Below, piece by piece: positions 1-8,397 of a stretch of 64,000 nucleotides of DNA. Made by a program: the position numbers and the translations under genes. The notes under the pieces are model-generated. The model saw only the letters and a program-made list of their open reading frames with translations. It did no database searches and had not been told where the DNA came from. How positions within the stretch are numbered: position 1 is the first letter of the stretch; every line of letters starts with the position of its first letter. The DNA comes from Campylobacter showae CSUNSWCD (GTDB lineage Bacteria > Campylobacterota > Campylobacteria > Campylobacterales > Campylobacteraceae): assembly GCF_000313615.1 (NCBI RefSeq), contig NZ_AMZQ01000016.1, positions 1 to 64,000 on the forward strand, written 5' to 3'.

Positions 1-94
1 TGACTTCGTGAGATTAAACTTGATATCGTTTGGAGATAAATTTACGCCGCGAAGGTGCGGGTTTGGCGGACAAGTAGCTAAATTTAAAGAAAAA

Positions 95-112
95 TCGGTC
101 AAATTTGACCGA
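95..112. repeat. 18-bp perfect palindrome
   Basis: TCGGTCAAATTTGACCGA reads the same on both strands and has an AAATTT core. It lies 3' of the SurA-like gene, just beyond that gene's terminator. It could be part of a terminator for a gene left of the window or a protein-binding site; I cannot tell which. Bases 1-121 otherwise show no gene I can support. Confidence 0.5.
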
Positions 113-121
113 AAATAAAAG

Positions 122-151
122 AATTTAAGCCGAATCAAATCGGCTTAAATT
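122..151 (-). terminator. Intrinsic terminator of the SurA-like gene
   Basis: A 12-bp perfect stem (122-133 with 140-151) encloses a 6-nt loop. Read on the minus strand it is followed by a T-rich tract (ATTCTTTTATTTTC). It lies 18 bases beyond the stop codon of the leftward gene. Confidence 0.7.
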
Positions 152-168
152 TGCGTTCAAATTTGAGT

Positions 169-1005
169 TTAGCGTAGATATTTGACATTGGCTTTGGCGC
201 GGAGCTTGTTGAAGTATTCGCCTATGACGCGGTCTTGCTCGAGTTTATAAAGCGCGTTCATCGCCTCGTCTCTGACCTCGTCAAATTCAGGCATCGTTTG
301 CCCCTTTTTAGACGCTACGTAAAACATCTCAAACCCCTCGGGAGTCTGGAAAATCTGAGTAAAAGTGCCGTCCGGGGTCTGCTGAAATATCGTTCGTAGT
401 TGAGGCGGGATCTGCTCGCTTTTTAGATTCAGGACATCCATGTGCACGCTGTGGTTGGCGTTCATCGGAGAGCTGTGTCTAGCAGCCTCTAAAAGCTGCA
501 TCGAGGGCGCCACATATCTAGTCACGCTCACGTCGGTAAAGTGCGCAAAAAGGTCGCGATTTTGCTCGAAATACGCCCTTGCGGCGTTTTCCGAGATGTT
601 GATTTTAGCCTCAGCAAAAATGCTTTGATATAGCTTTTCTTGTTTTATGCTTTTTGCGACGTCGTCTTTAAACTGCGAGTAGTCGCCGCCCTTTGATAGC
701 ACGGCCGAGCGTAGATCTGAGGCGCTCATACCACTCTCGCTTGCGATCTTTTGCAACCTTTGATTTAGCTCATAGTCGCTGGCTTCGATTTTTAGGTTTT
801 TGATCTGCGCGGTTTCGAGCCTATCGCGGATCAGTAAATTTAGCGCGTTTGCTTCGTTTGTTTGCAGCTGCGCGGCGGCTTTGCGCACTTCGTTTACGGT
901 GATGGGTTCGTTTTCGATGATGACGGCTATGCCGTTTGAGATCTGGCTCGCGTTAGCCATACAAAAACTGAGAAAAAACGCGGCGAATGAGATCTTTTTT
1001 AACAT
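169..1005 (-). CDS. SurA-like periplasmic chaperone/peptidyl-prolyl isomerase (Cj1289 family)
   Basis: 278 aa. A signal peptide is visible at residues 1-19 (MLKKISFAAFFLSFCMANAS), so the protein should be periplasmic. The N-terminal part is helical and SurA_N-like (residues 20-135). It is followed by a single parvulin-like segment at about 140-245 (FEQNRDLFAHF, then LRTIFQQTPDGTFTQIF and a GFEMFYV strand) and a C-terminal helix. In C. jejuni a SurA-like gene (Cj1289) sits next to gltX and the malic enzyme gene, and the same neighbours are seen here. The expected role is folding of outer-membrane proteins. Isomerase activity is not certain, since only one degenerate parvulin domain is visible. 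It is transcribed leftward and divergently from gltX. Confidence 0.85.
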   Translation of the reverse strand: MLKKISFAAFFLSFCMANASQISNGIAVIIENEPITVNEVRKAAAQLQTNEANALNLLIRDRLETAQIKNLKIEASDYELNQRLQKIASESGMSASDLRSAVLSKGGDYSQFKDDVAKSIKQEKLYQSIFAEAKINISENAARAYFEQNRDLFAHFTDVSVTRYVAPSMQLLEAARHSSPMNANHSVHMDVLNLKSEQIPPQLRTIFQQTPDGTFTQIFQTPEGFEMFYVASKKGQTMPEFDEVRDEAMNALYKLEQDRVIGEYFNKLRAKANVKYLR

Positions 1006-1034
1006 ATAAAACCTTTGTTTAAGTCTAAAGTAAA

Positions 1035-1052
1035 TATAATTTGAGCATTATA
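1035..1052. promoter_or_regulatory. Overlapping divergent -10 elements (SurA-like gene and gltX)
   Basis: The 88-base divergent gap has TATAAT at 1035-1040 on the plus strand, towards gltX, and TATAAT at 1052-1047 on the minus strand, towards the SurA-like gene. Campylobacter sigma-70 promoters depend mainly on the -10 box, so both are plausible. No -35 box was required for this call. Confidence 0.45.
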
Positions 1053-1093
1053 ACATTTTAAATTTAAGCGCAAGCTATAAAGGTAAAAATTTA

Positions 1094-2485
1094 ATGCAAA
1101 ATTCACAAATAGTAACTAGATTTGCCCCCTCTCCGACCGGATATTTGCACATCGGCGGGCTTAGGACGGCGCTTTATAACTACTTATACGCTAGAGCAAA
1201 CGGCGGCAAATTTCTGCTGCGCATCGAAGATACCGACCTAAAACGCAACTCCGAAGAGGCCACGCAAGCGATAAAAGAGGCCTTTGCCTGGTGCGGACTG
1301 GATCACGACGGCGAGGTGACGTATCAGTCGCGTAGATTTGACGTGTATAAAGAGTATGTACAAAAGCTGTTAGCCGAGGGCAAAGCCTACAAATGCTACA
1401 TGAGCAAGGACGAGCTAGATGCTCTGCGCGCCGAGCAAGAAGCGAGAAAAGAGAGGCCCAAATACGACAATCGCTACCGCGAATTTACAGGCACTCCGCC
1501 TGCGGGAGTCGAGCCCGTTATCCGTATCAAAGCGCCTCTAAGCGGCGAGATCGTGATCGACGACGGCATCAAAGGCGAGGTTAAATTTAGAGTCGAGGAT
1601 ATCCTAGATGATTTTATCATCGCGCGCTCTGACGGCACGCCTACCTATAACTTCACGGTCGTGATAGATGACGCGCTAATGGGCGTAACCGACGTCATCC
1701 GCGGCGACGATCATTTATCAAATACTCCGAAGCAAATCGTACTTTACGATGCGCTTGGTTTTAAGGCGCCGAAATTTTATCACGTCGCGATGATAAACGG
1801 CGAGGACGGTAGCAAACTGAGCAAACGCCACGGCGCGACCGACGTGATGGAGTATAAGCGCATGGGTTATCTGCCTGAGGCTCTTTTAAATTTCCTCGTG
1901 CGCCTAGGCTGGAGCCACGGAAACGACGAAATTTTCGGTATGGACGATATGCTAAAGTACTTCGATCCGCACGATATAAACAAGAGCTCAAGCACCTATA
2001 ACGCAAGCAAGCTAGAGTGGCTAAACGCCCACTATATCAAGACGCTGCCGTACGAGAGGCTAGCAAGCGAGATGCTTGAATTTGAGATAGATTTTAAAGC
2101 GATGCCAAAGGGCGAGGTGCTGTTAAATTCATTGCGCGAACGTTCAAAAACGCTAGTTGAAATGAGCCAAAGCGCAAGGACGATCATAAACGCTCCAAGC
2201 GCATACGACGAGAAAGCCTACGCTAAATTTATCACGCCCGAAAGCAAGGAAAATTTGGCTAAATTTGCCGAAATTTTAGGCGAAAATTTAGACGCCAAGG
2301 GCTACGAGGAGATGACGGGTAAATTTTTAGAAGCAAACGGCTTAAAGCTAAAAGACTTAGCTCAGGCGCTTCGCGTTGCGCTAACTGGAAATAGCGTAAG
2401 CCCGGGGATATTTGAGGTGCTCGAGGTTTTGGGCGCGGACGAGACGAAAAAACGAATAAAAAATATTTTAAAGGAGAACAAATGA
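1094..2485 (+). CDS. gltX: Glutamyl-tRNA synthetase (class I)
   Basis: 463 aa, full length for bacterial GluRS. The HIGH-like motif is at residues 17-24 ([17 protein letters not shown]) and the KMSKS-like loop is GSKLSKRHG at about 240. The anticodon-binding region lies in the C-terminal third. It charges tRNA(Glu) in the cytosol. Campylobacters usually carry two gltX genes, one of which may charge tRNA(Gln) to supply the transamidosome; I cannot tell from this sequence which copy this is. Its stop overlaps the start of the malic enzyme gene by 4 nt (ATGA), so translation is probably coupled. The order gltX, malic enzyme, upp matches C. jejuni. Confidence 0.95.
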   Translation: MQNSQIVTRFAPSPTGYLHIGGLRTALYNYLYARANGGKFLLRIEDTDLKRNSEEATQAIKEAFAWCGLDHDGEVTYQSRRFDVYKEYVQKLLAEGKAYKCYMSKDELDALRAEQEARKERPKYDNRYREFTGTPPAGVEPVIRIKAPLSGEIVIDDGIKGEVKFRVEDILDDFIIARSDGTPTYNFTVVIDDALMGVTDVIRGDDHLSNTPKQIVLYDALGFKAPKFYHVAMINGEDGSKLSKRHGATDVMEYKRMGYLPEALLNFLVRLGWSHGNDEIFGMDDMLKYFDPHDINKSSSTYNASKLEWLNAHYIKTLPYERLASEMLEFEIDFKAMPKGEVLLNSLRERSKTLVEMSQSARTIINAPSAYDEKAYAKFITPESKENLAKFAEILGENLDAKGYEEMTGKFLEANGLKLKDLAQALRVALTGNSVSPGIFEVLEVLGADETKKRIKNILKENK

Positions 2486-3735
2486 CACACGTAACTAACG
2501 AAGAGGCGCTCGCGTATCACGAGGGCGGCAAGATAGAGATAAAAGTAAAAACTCCATGCGCGACGGCTAGAGACCTATCTATGGCGTATACGCCGGGCGT
2601 CGCGGTACCGTGCAAGCAGATCGAGGCCGACAACGAACTAGCCTACAAATACACCAACAAAGCAAATTTAGTAGCCGTCATCACCGACGGCACGGCCGTG
2701 CTAGGCCTAGGCGATATCGGCGCGGTAGCGGGCAAGCCGGTAATGGAAGGCAAAGCGGTTTTGTTTAAAAAATTTGCAAACGTAGATGCCTTTGACATCG
2801 AGCTAGACGAGCATGATCCCGATAAGATCGTAGAAATTTGCAAAGCGCTCTCTCCAACTTTCGGCGGTATAAATTTAGAAGATATCCGCGCTCCAAAGTG
2901 CTTTGAGATCGAGCGCAAGCTACAAGAAGCAGTCGATATCCCGGTCATGCACGACGATCAGCACGGCACGGCGATGATAACAAGCGCGGGCATAATAAAC
3001 GCGATGGAAATTTCGGGCAAAGACATCTCTAAAATCAAAATCGTAGTTAGCGGCGCGGGCGCGGCGGGCATCGCATGCGCGAAGATGTACAAGGCTCTGG
3101 GCGCAAAACACATCGTGATGGTAGATAGCAAAGGCGTGATCCACAAAGGTCGCACCGATCTAACTCCGGAAAAGCTAGAATTTGCCCTAGAAACCGCAGA
3201 TAGAACGCTAGCGGACGCGATGAAGGGCGCGGATATGTTCCTAGGCCTATCAAAACCAGGCGTCGTAACTAAAGAAATGGTTGCGTCGATGAACGACGAG
3301 CCGATTATTTTCGCGCTTGCTAACCCGACTCCGGAGATCTTCCCAGAAGACGTCGCTAGCGTGCGAAACGACGTGATGATGGGTACCGGCCGCAGCGACT
3401 ATCCAAACCAAGTAAATAACGTTCTTGGCTTTCCGTTTATATTTCGCGGAGCGCTAGACGTCAGGGCTAAAAAAATCACCGAAAATATGAAAATGGCTGC
3501 GGCGCGCGCGCTTGCAAATTTGGCTAAAGAGCCCGTGCCTGCGGAGGTTTGCGAGGCGTTTGGCGTAAAAGAGCTAAAATTCGGCAAAGACTACATCATA
3601 CCAAAACCGTTTGACAAACGCGTCCTAACAGCGGTAGCTCCTGCGGTAGCGCAGGCTGCGGTCGACGACGGCGTAGCTAGGGTGAAGGATTTTGATGTAA
3701 AAGCCTACGCAGAAAAGCTAGCAAAGGGTCTGTAA
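2482..3735 (+). CDS. Malic enzyme, short form (malate to pyruvate + CO2)
   Basis: 417 aa. The malic N-terminal domain contains [11 protein letters not shown] and the conserved [14 protein letters not shown] block. The Rossmann domain has a GAGAAG dinucleotide loop near residue 194. The length is that of the short malic enzymes; the C-terminal phosphotransacetylase-like domain of MaeB-type enzymes is missing. It should decarboxylate malate to pyruvate with NAD or NADP as acceptor; cofactor preference cannot be read with confidence. A good Shine-Dalgarno (AAGGAG) lies just upstream inside the end of gltX, and the stop codon directly abuts the upp start, so gltX-malic enzyme-upp is one operon. 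Confidence 0.92.
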   Translation: MTHVTNEEALAYHEGGKIEIKVKTPCATARDLSMAYTPGVAVPCKQIEADNELAYKYTNKANLVAVITDGTAVLGLGDIGAVAGKPVMEGKAVLFKKFANVDAFDIELDEHDPDKIVEICKALSPTFGGINLEDIRAPKCFEIERKLQEAVDIPVMHDDQHGTAMITSAGIINAMEISGKDISKIKIVVSGAGAAGIACAKMYKALGAKHIVMVDSKGVIHKGRTDLTPEKLEFALETADRTLADAMKGADMFLGLSKPGVVTKEMVASMNDEPIIFALANPTPEIFPEDVASVRNDVMMGTGRSDYPNQVNNVLGFPFIFRGALDVRAKKITENMKMAAARALANLAKEPVPAEVCEAFGVKELKFGKDYIIPKPFDKRVLTAVAPAVAQAAVDDGVARVKDFDVKAYAEKLAKGL

Positions 3736-4362
3736 ATGAAAAACGTCAGGCTCATCTCTCACCCGCTCATCGAGCACAAACTAGCGATTTTAAGGGATAA
3801 AAACACCGAGCCGTTTCAGTTTAGGATGCTCGTGGACGAGATCAGCCACCTGATGATATTTGAGGCGACTAGGGATCTGGCGCTGCGCGACGTGAGCGTG
3901 CAGACCCCGGTCGCCCAGGCCCAAGCCAAAAAGCTCGCGACAAAGGTGATGATTTGCCCGATTTTGCGAGCGGCGCTGGGCATGCTTGATAGCGTATTTA
4001 CGATTATTCCAGACGCTAGCGTGGGCTTTTTGGGCTTTCAGCGAAACGAAAAGACCGCGGAGGCGGAGTTTTTCTACGCTAAACTGCCTCGCGACGCTAA
4101 AAATCGCCTAGCCATCATCATCGACCCGATGTTTGCTACCGGCGGTACGGCTATCGACGCGGTTAAATTTTTACGCGAAAACGGCATAAAGCAGATCAAA
4201 TTTATCTCCATCATCGCCGCTCCAGAAGGGCTAAAGCGCTTTAGCGAAGTTTACCCGGACGTCGAGGTCTATACGGCTGCGATCGACGAGCGACTAAATG
4301 AGAAAAACTACATCGTACCGGGTCTTGGCGACGCGGGCGATAGGGTGTTTAATACGCTTTAA
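3736..4362 (+). CDS. upp: Uracil phosphoribosyltransferase
   Basis: 208 aa, the normal family length. The PRPP-binding signature is IDPMFATGGTA at about residue 132, and the uracil-binding C-terminus ends in YIVPGLGDAGDRVFNT. It converts uracil and PRPP to UMP in pyrimidine salvage. The start codon follows the malic enzyme stop with no gap, and the Shine-Dalgarno is within the previous gene (AAAGGG). Confidence 0.96.
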   Translation: MKNVRLISHPLIEHKLAILRDKNTEPFQFRMLVDEISHLMIFEATRDLALRDVSVQTPVAQAQAKKLATKVMICPILRAALGMLDSVFTIIPDASVGFLGFQRNEKTAEAEFFYAKLPRDAKNRLAIIIDPMFATGGTAIDAVKFLRENGIKQIKFISIIAAPEGLKRFSEVYPDVEVYTAAIDERLNEKNYIVPGLGDAGDRVFNTL

Positions 4363-4584
4363 ATTTGACGAACTCGGACGGCAAATTTAGCTTTTTGCCG
4401 TAAATTTAGCCGAATTTGACTGCGATCTATGCGGTTAGATTCGGCTTTTGTCTAGTCAAATTTGACGCAAATTTACTCTAGTCTTTACGGCGCTAAGTTA
4501 TTAAATTTGGATTTTGTCCGCACAAATTTGACGGCAAATTTAACCCCGAAGCAAGCGCTTCAAATTTATTCCAAAAGGCATTTT

Positions 4585-5115
4585 TTGAACAAACAACTCA
4601 TTAGAAACATCATCTTACCGCTGGCCGTTTTGCTGCTCGCGGCGCTGTTTAAATTTATCATCCCGGATAACTCGGCCGCCCCGAAACAAAATCAGCCGCA
4701 AAGCGAATTTAGAGGAAACGGCGCAAACAAAAACGTAGCCGCCGTACCGACCGCAAACATCGTAAAAGACGGCATCTACACCTCAAAAGACGAGGTTGCG
4801 GCGTATATTTATAGATTCGGCGAGTTGCCGCGAAACTTTATCACCAAAAAAGATGCGATCGCGCTCGGATGGGACGCTAAAAGCGGCAATCTATGGCAAG
4901 TCACGGATAAAAAAAGCATCGGCGGCGACCGCTTTTCAAATAGAGAAAAAAAGCTGCCCAATGCCGACGGGCGCAAGTGGTTTGAGTGCGATATCGGATA
5001 CCGCGGAGGGCGACGCGGAGCCGAGCGTATAGTGTTTTCTAGCGACGGGCTGATCTACTACACGCCCGATCATTATGAGAACTTTTATCTACTTTATGAG
5101 CGGAGACAGCAGTGA
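4585..5115 (+). CDS. Barnase-like ribonuclease with N-terminal membrane anchor
   Basis: I place the start at TTG 4585 because AAAAGG lies about 7 nt upstream and the protein then begins directly with a signal/anchor segment. A longer reading frame to TTG 4462 has no such site. The product is 176 aa. Residues 5-27 are hydrophobic (IRNIILPLAVLLLAALFKFI), followed by a polar linker and a barnase-family domain at 55-172. The conserved blocks FITKKDAIALGW, KSIGGDRFSNRE and LPNADGRKWFECDI match the family. Glu134, Arg144, Arg148 and His163 have exactly the spacing of barnase Glu73, Arg83, Arg87 and His102, so the nuclease should be active. The next gene encodes barstar, with a 4-nt overlap. It could be a secreted or surface-tethered RNase toxin. 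The preceding gap (4363-4584) holds only AAATTT-rich sequence. Confidence 0.88.
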   Translation: MNKQLIRNIILPLAVLLLAALFKFIIPDNSAAPKQNQPQSEFRGNGANKNVAAVPTANIVKDGIYTSKDEVAAYIYRFGELPRNFITKKDAIALGWDAKSGNLWQVTDKKSIGGDRFSNREKKLPNADGRKWFECDIGYRGGRRGAERIVFSSDGLIYYTPDHYENFYLLYERRQQ

Positions 5116-5378
5116 AAACCATAACTCTAAACGGCGCAAAAATGCGCGAGGAAACGGCGGCCTTTGAGTATCTAGCGCGAAAATTCGGCCTTGATCCGGA
5201 TGTGAAAAACCTCGACGCGCTTTACGACGCTCTGGGTGAGATAAACGAAGCAACGCAGATAAATCTAAAAAACCGCGCCGCTCTTAGTGCGCTAGGGGGC
5301 TACGCGGACGATCTAATCGCCGTTTTTACCGACCTTGCGGAGGAAAACGAGCGCGTAAAATTTGATATTTTATCTTGA
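5112..5378 (+). CDS. Barstar-family ribonuclease inhibitor
   Basis: 88 aa, the normal barstar length. It starts at GTG 5112, overlapping the stop of the RNase gene (GTGA), with GGAGAC upstream. The sequence aligns along its whole length with Bacillus barstar. NLDALYD falls at residues 33-39, so Asp35 and Asp39, the two acidic residues that plug the barnase active site, are in the same numbered positions. A Glu near residue 76 and the terminal ILS are also shared. The role is cytoplasmic protection against the RNase encoded upstream. The toxin-then-inhibitor order is normal for this pair. Confidence 0.9.
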   Translation: MKTITLNGAKMREETAAFEYLARKFGLDPDVKNLDALYDALGEINEATQINLKNRAALSALGGYADDLIAVFTDLAEENERVKFDILS

Positions 5379-5400
5379 TTTGGTTGCTACTCGTGATATG

Positions 5401-5423
5401 CGGTAAAATTTAAATTTTTACCG
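5401..5423 (+). terminator. Hairpin after barstar
   Basis: An 8-bp stem, CGGTAAAA (5401-5408) with TTTTACCG (5416-5423), has a 7-nt loop and lies 22 bases after the barstar stop codon. No long T-run follows, so termination is only likely. Confidence 0.45.
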
Positions 5424-5524
5424 ATACCGGATGTGTGGCAAATTTACTCGCATTTTTATATAAATAGTCGATAAAATTTGATTCCAAACTCGTTTTTGTC
5501 TCTTAAGTAAAATCACCAGAAATT

Positions 5525-5555
5525 AAGCCGAATTTTATCGTCCAAAATTCGGCTT
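5525..5555. terminator. Strong 12-bp hairpin, probable bidirectional terminator
   Basis: AAGCCGAATTTT (5525-5536) pairs perfectly with 5544-5555 across a 7-nt loop. It lies between the barstar gene and the leftward small frame ending at 5574, so it could terminate both. Confidence 0.5.
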
Positions 5556-5573
5556 CAAATCCAAAAATTAGAG

Positions 5574-5792
5574 CTAAATTTTGATAACTAACGCGACCTT
5601 AAAAGCTATATCTGACGCCACCGCACACATTGCCTGATCCGTTTGATGAGGAGATATTTTACCGCAAACGGCTGCGTGGATCTTATGCTCGGATACTCTG
5701 CTGAGCCGACCCGCAGCCAATACCAAACCATTACGCGGTGCGATAAAAATAGCCAAAGAGAGAAAACCGTCGCCTAATGCTGATAAAATCAT
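5574..5792 (-). CDS. Small open frame of unknown function (72 aa), doubtful
   Basis: The ATG at 5792 is preceded by GGAG at suitable spacing, and the frame ends just before the hairpin at 5525-5555. The product starts MILSALGDGFLSLAIFIAP and has one weakly hydrophobic N-terminal stretch and two cysteines. I recognise no family. It might be a remnant of a larger gene or noise, and the surrounding kilobase has no other credible gene. Confidence 0.25.
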   Translation of the reverse strand: MILSALGDGFLSLAIFIAPRNGLVLAAGRLSRVSEHKIHAAVCGKISPHQTDQAMCAVASDIAFKVALVIKI

Positions 5793-6457
5793 CTAGCTCC
5801 GAGCTTCGTCGCACCTTGTGTGCGCTGCATACAGAAAGCTCTTTAGGCAGGCGCGCAAATGACCATGAGCAAAAAAGCGTGACAAAGTGCAGAGAGAGCC
5901 AAAAAGCGAGGCTAAATTTAAAAATGCGCCTTGGTTTAGACAAAAAGTTGCTAATTTTTATAGACCAAAATAGAAAGCCGGCGCTGTTTGCGTCGAGCAA
6001 CAAGCAAAGTGCAAGGGCTTTTTGGGAGCGAAATTTACACTTGGTAACCCAAGCCCGCATAGCATCGTAGCGTAGCGAATTTTAAAATATATATCCGACG
6101 AATTCGATTTTAAATTTACGTTATTTTCAACCACGAAAAAACTTATCCGCATTACTCGCCTAAAATCCAAAATACATTTCAAAAATCGACCATTTATGTA
6201 AATTTGAATATCGCAAGCAAAGACGCAAGATTTGCGGTTTAAATGCGCAAATTTAAAAGATACTACCGCAAGCACGGCAAACAAAACTTACGGACAAGTT
6301 TTAAAATAACGCAAAAGACAAATGCCGCGGCTACTAATCAAATCACTCGTCAAAAAGCTTTGAGTAAAATTTTATCGCCATAGTGATAAATTTAAAGTTA
6401 GATAGCCTTGCTTGCAGCCGCTTAAAGCTGCAAAACAAGGCAACCCTCGCCGCAAAT

Positions 6458-7789
6458 TTATCGGCGAGAGAGGTAGTTGGTATCGTAGTTGTTGTCGATG
6501 AAGTCTTGGTTTTCCATCATCGCGATGTGAAAATCGCGCGTGGTCTTGATGCCGCCGATGATGAGCTGCTCGAGCGTGACCTTCATCTTGTGGATGGCTC
6601 TGTTTCTATCGGTATCCCAGACGATGAGCTTGCCGATCATGCTGTCGTAGTACGGCGGGATCGAGTAGTCCTGATAGATGTGGCTATCCATGCGCACGTT
6701 TCGGCCGCCTGGGCAGACGTACTTTGTGATCTTGCCGGGGCACGGAGTAAAGGTGTTTGGATCCTCGGCTGTAATCCTGCATTCGATCGCATGACCTTTT
6801 AGCTCGATGCTCTTTTGTGACGGCAGCTTTTCGCCCTCAGCCACTTTTATCATTAGCTCGATGATGTCAAGACCGCTTACCATTTCGCTCACTGTGTGCT
6901 CGACTTGAAGCCTTGTGTTCATCTCGATGAAGTAAAAGTCTAAATTTTTATCAACCAAAAACTCAAACGTACCAGCTCCCTCGTAGCCGATCGCTTTTGC
7001 TGCTTTTATGGCAGTTTCGTGCAGCCTCTCTCTTGTTTTTTCATCAAGCAAGATAGCTGGGCTCTCTTCGATAAGCTTTTGATGGCGGCGCTGCATAGAG
7101 CAGTCTCTTTCACCTATATGAAGCACGTTGCCATGACTGTCGCCGATGATTTGAACCTCGATGTGGCGTGGGTTTAAGATATATTTTTCCATATACATTG
7201 TGCCATCACCAAATGCACTCATCGCCTCGCTCTCAGCCGACCAAAATGCTTTTTCTAAATCAGCCTCTTTTTCAACCACGCGCATACCACGTCCGCCGCC
7301 ACCTGCAGCAGCTTTTAGTATGACAGGATAGCCGATCTTTTTAGCTAGCTCTTTTGCTGCTTTTGTGTCAGCCACTGCGCCGTCTGAGCCAGGGATGACT
7401 GGCACACCAGCTCTTTGCATGACCTGTTTTGCCTTACTTTTATCACTCATCAAAGCCATCGCGGCTACGCTAGGTCCGATAAATTTTAGCTTGTGATGCG
7501 AGCAAATTTCGACGAAATTTTGATTTTCGCTTAAAAATCCGTAGCCCGGAAATATCGCGTCGGCTTCGCTGATTTCGGCCGCGCTGATGATAGCGGCGAT
7601 ATTTAGGTAGCTGTCGCTTGAGCGCTCCTTGCCGATACAGATCGCAACGTCGGCGTATTTGACGTAGAGCGCGTCTTTATCGGCCGTGGAATAGACCACG
7701 ACGGCTTCTTTGCCCATTTCCTTTATCGTTCGCAAGGCTCGCAGCGCGATTTCGCCGCGATTTGCGATTAAAATTCTTTTTATTTCCAT
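6458..7789 (-). CDS. accC: Biotin carboxylase subunit of acetyl-CoA carboxylase
   Basis: 443 aa from the ATG at 7789 (MEIKRILIANRGEIALR); a TTG one codon upstream is less likely. The accB stop TGA and this ATG share one base (TGATG), and GGAG lies about 10 nt upstream. Motifs: the ATP-grasp glycine-rich loop AAGGGGRGMR near residue 165, HIEVQIIGD, and EMNTRLQVEHTVSE with the catalytic-site glutamates and Arg. It carboxylates the biotin carried by AccB using ATP and bicarbonate, the first step of fatty-acid synthesis. Adjacency to dcd and pseB in C. jejuni is broken here by about 10 kb of other genes. Confidence 0.96.
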   Translation of the reverse strand: MEIKRILIANRGEIALRALRTIKEMGKEAVVVYSTADKDALYVKYADVAICIGKERSSDSYLNIAAIISAAEISEADAIFPGYGFLSENQNFVEICSHHKLKFIGPSVAAMALMSDKSKAKQVMQRAGVPVIPGSDGAVADTKAAKELAKKIGYPVILKAAAGGGGRGMRVVEKEADLEKAFWSAESEAMSAFGDGTMYMEKYILNPRHIEVQIIGDSHGNVLHIGERDCSMQRRHQKLIEESPAILLDEKTRERLHETAIKAAKAIGYEGAGTFEFLVDKNLDFYFIEMNTRLQVEHTVSEMVSGLDIIELMIKVAEGEKLPSQKSIELKGHAIECRITAEDPNTFTPCPGKITKYVCPGGRNVRMDSHIYQDYSIPPYYDSMIGKLIVWDTDRNRAIHKMKVTLEQLIIGGIKTTRDFHIAMMENQDFIDNNYDTNYLSRR

Positions 7790-8241
7790 CAAATTTTCTC
7801 CACGCCAAATAACGGCAATCCAAACTCGACCGGCTGACCGTCAGAGACTAGCATCTCAGTGATCTGGCAGTCAAATTCAGCCTCGATCTCGTTCATGATC
7901 TTCATAGCTTCGATAATGCCCACTACATCGCCTTTTCTCACTCTTTGGCCTGCTTTTACAAATGGTGCAGCGCCTGGGCTTGGAGCAGCGTAGAAAGTAC
8001 CGACCATAGGCGATTTTATGCTGTCTTTTGGAGAATTAGCAGGAGCTTTGACCTCTGAGCTTACCACAACATTTACTGGAGTCGGAGTCGGAGCTGGAGC
8101 TTGGACGACGGGCTTTGGCAGCTCGCAGCAGTCGGCGAATTTTTCAAGCTCGACCTCAAAATCCCCGCTTTTTATCTTTATGCGGTTCATGTCCATCTCG
8201 TTAAAAAACTCGATCAGCTCTTTTATGTCTTCTTTTTTCAT
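7789..8241 (-). CDS. accB: Biotin carboxyl carrier protein
   Basis: 150 aa from the ATG at 8241 (MKKEDIKELIEFFNEMD), which has AGGAGA about 7 nt upstream. An in-frame upstream extension of 10 codons would contain the ribosome-binding site and is rejected. The order is an N-terminal helix, an Ala/Pro-rich linker at about 55-72 (VQAPAPTPTPVNVVV), then the biotinyl domain with the EAMKIMNE motif whose Lys receives biotin. It works with AccC and with the AccA/AccD transferase encoded elsewhere. It is the first gene of an accB-accC operon. Confidence 0.96.
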   Translation of the reverse strand: MKKEDIKELIEFFNEMDMNRIKIKSGDFEVELEKFADCCELPKPVVQAPAPTPTPVNVVVSSEVKAPANSPKDSIKSPMVGTFYAAPSPGAAPFVKAGQRVRKGDVVGIIEAMKIMNEIEAEFDCQITEMLVSDGQPVEFGLPLFGVEKI

Positions 8242-8279
8242 AGAAATTTCTCCTAAATAGTTAAAGTTCAAAACTTCTT

Positions 8280-8288
8280 ATTGTAGCA
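8280..8288 (-). promoter_or_regulatory. Extended -10 promoter of accB-accC
   Basis: On the minus strand TGCTACAAT runs from 8288 to 8280, an extended -10 box (TGN plus TACAAT), about 40 bases before the accB start codon. The same TGC-TAYAAT form recurs upstream of topA and of the S-layer genes in this window. Confidence 0.6.
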
Positions 8289-8397
8289 AAAAAATAATGA
8301 ATTTATACTCGTAAAGCCGTATTTTATTTTTACGATCGGGGTAAATTTAGGCATTCGCCGCTTTAAACGTTTAAAATGGCAAATTTACGACGCTAGT

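Larger units (their letters stand above)
5379..6457. other. 1.08-kb region without a convincing gene
   Basis: This lies between barstar and the end of accC. It contains two clear hairpins (5401-5423 and 5525-5555), an imperfect inverted repeat near 6015-6056 (GGGCTT/AAGCCC with an inner GGG/CCC), and several short overlapping open frames with no family resemblance. The one frame with a good ribosome-binding site is listed separately. Composition is like the neighbours. It may be a decayed locus. Confidence 0.5.

Noticed and set aside
2-118. Possible 3' end of a plus-strand gene at the left edge
   Set aside because: One frame is open to the edge, but the 39 residues show no recognisable motif and the region is palindromic and AAATTT-rich, so it is more likely non-coding.
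5777-6070. 97-codon plus-strand frame and overlapping minus-strand frames in the barstar-accC gap
   Set aside because: No recognisable family, no good ribosome-binding site, and several frames overlap each other in the same DNA.
6383-6802. 139-codon plus-strand frame over the end of accC
   Set aside because: It is antisense to the conserved accC C-terminus, and only its first part is in free DNA. The composition (many VVVD) reflects the accC sequence.
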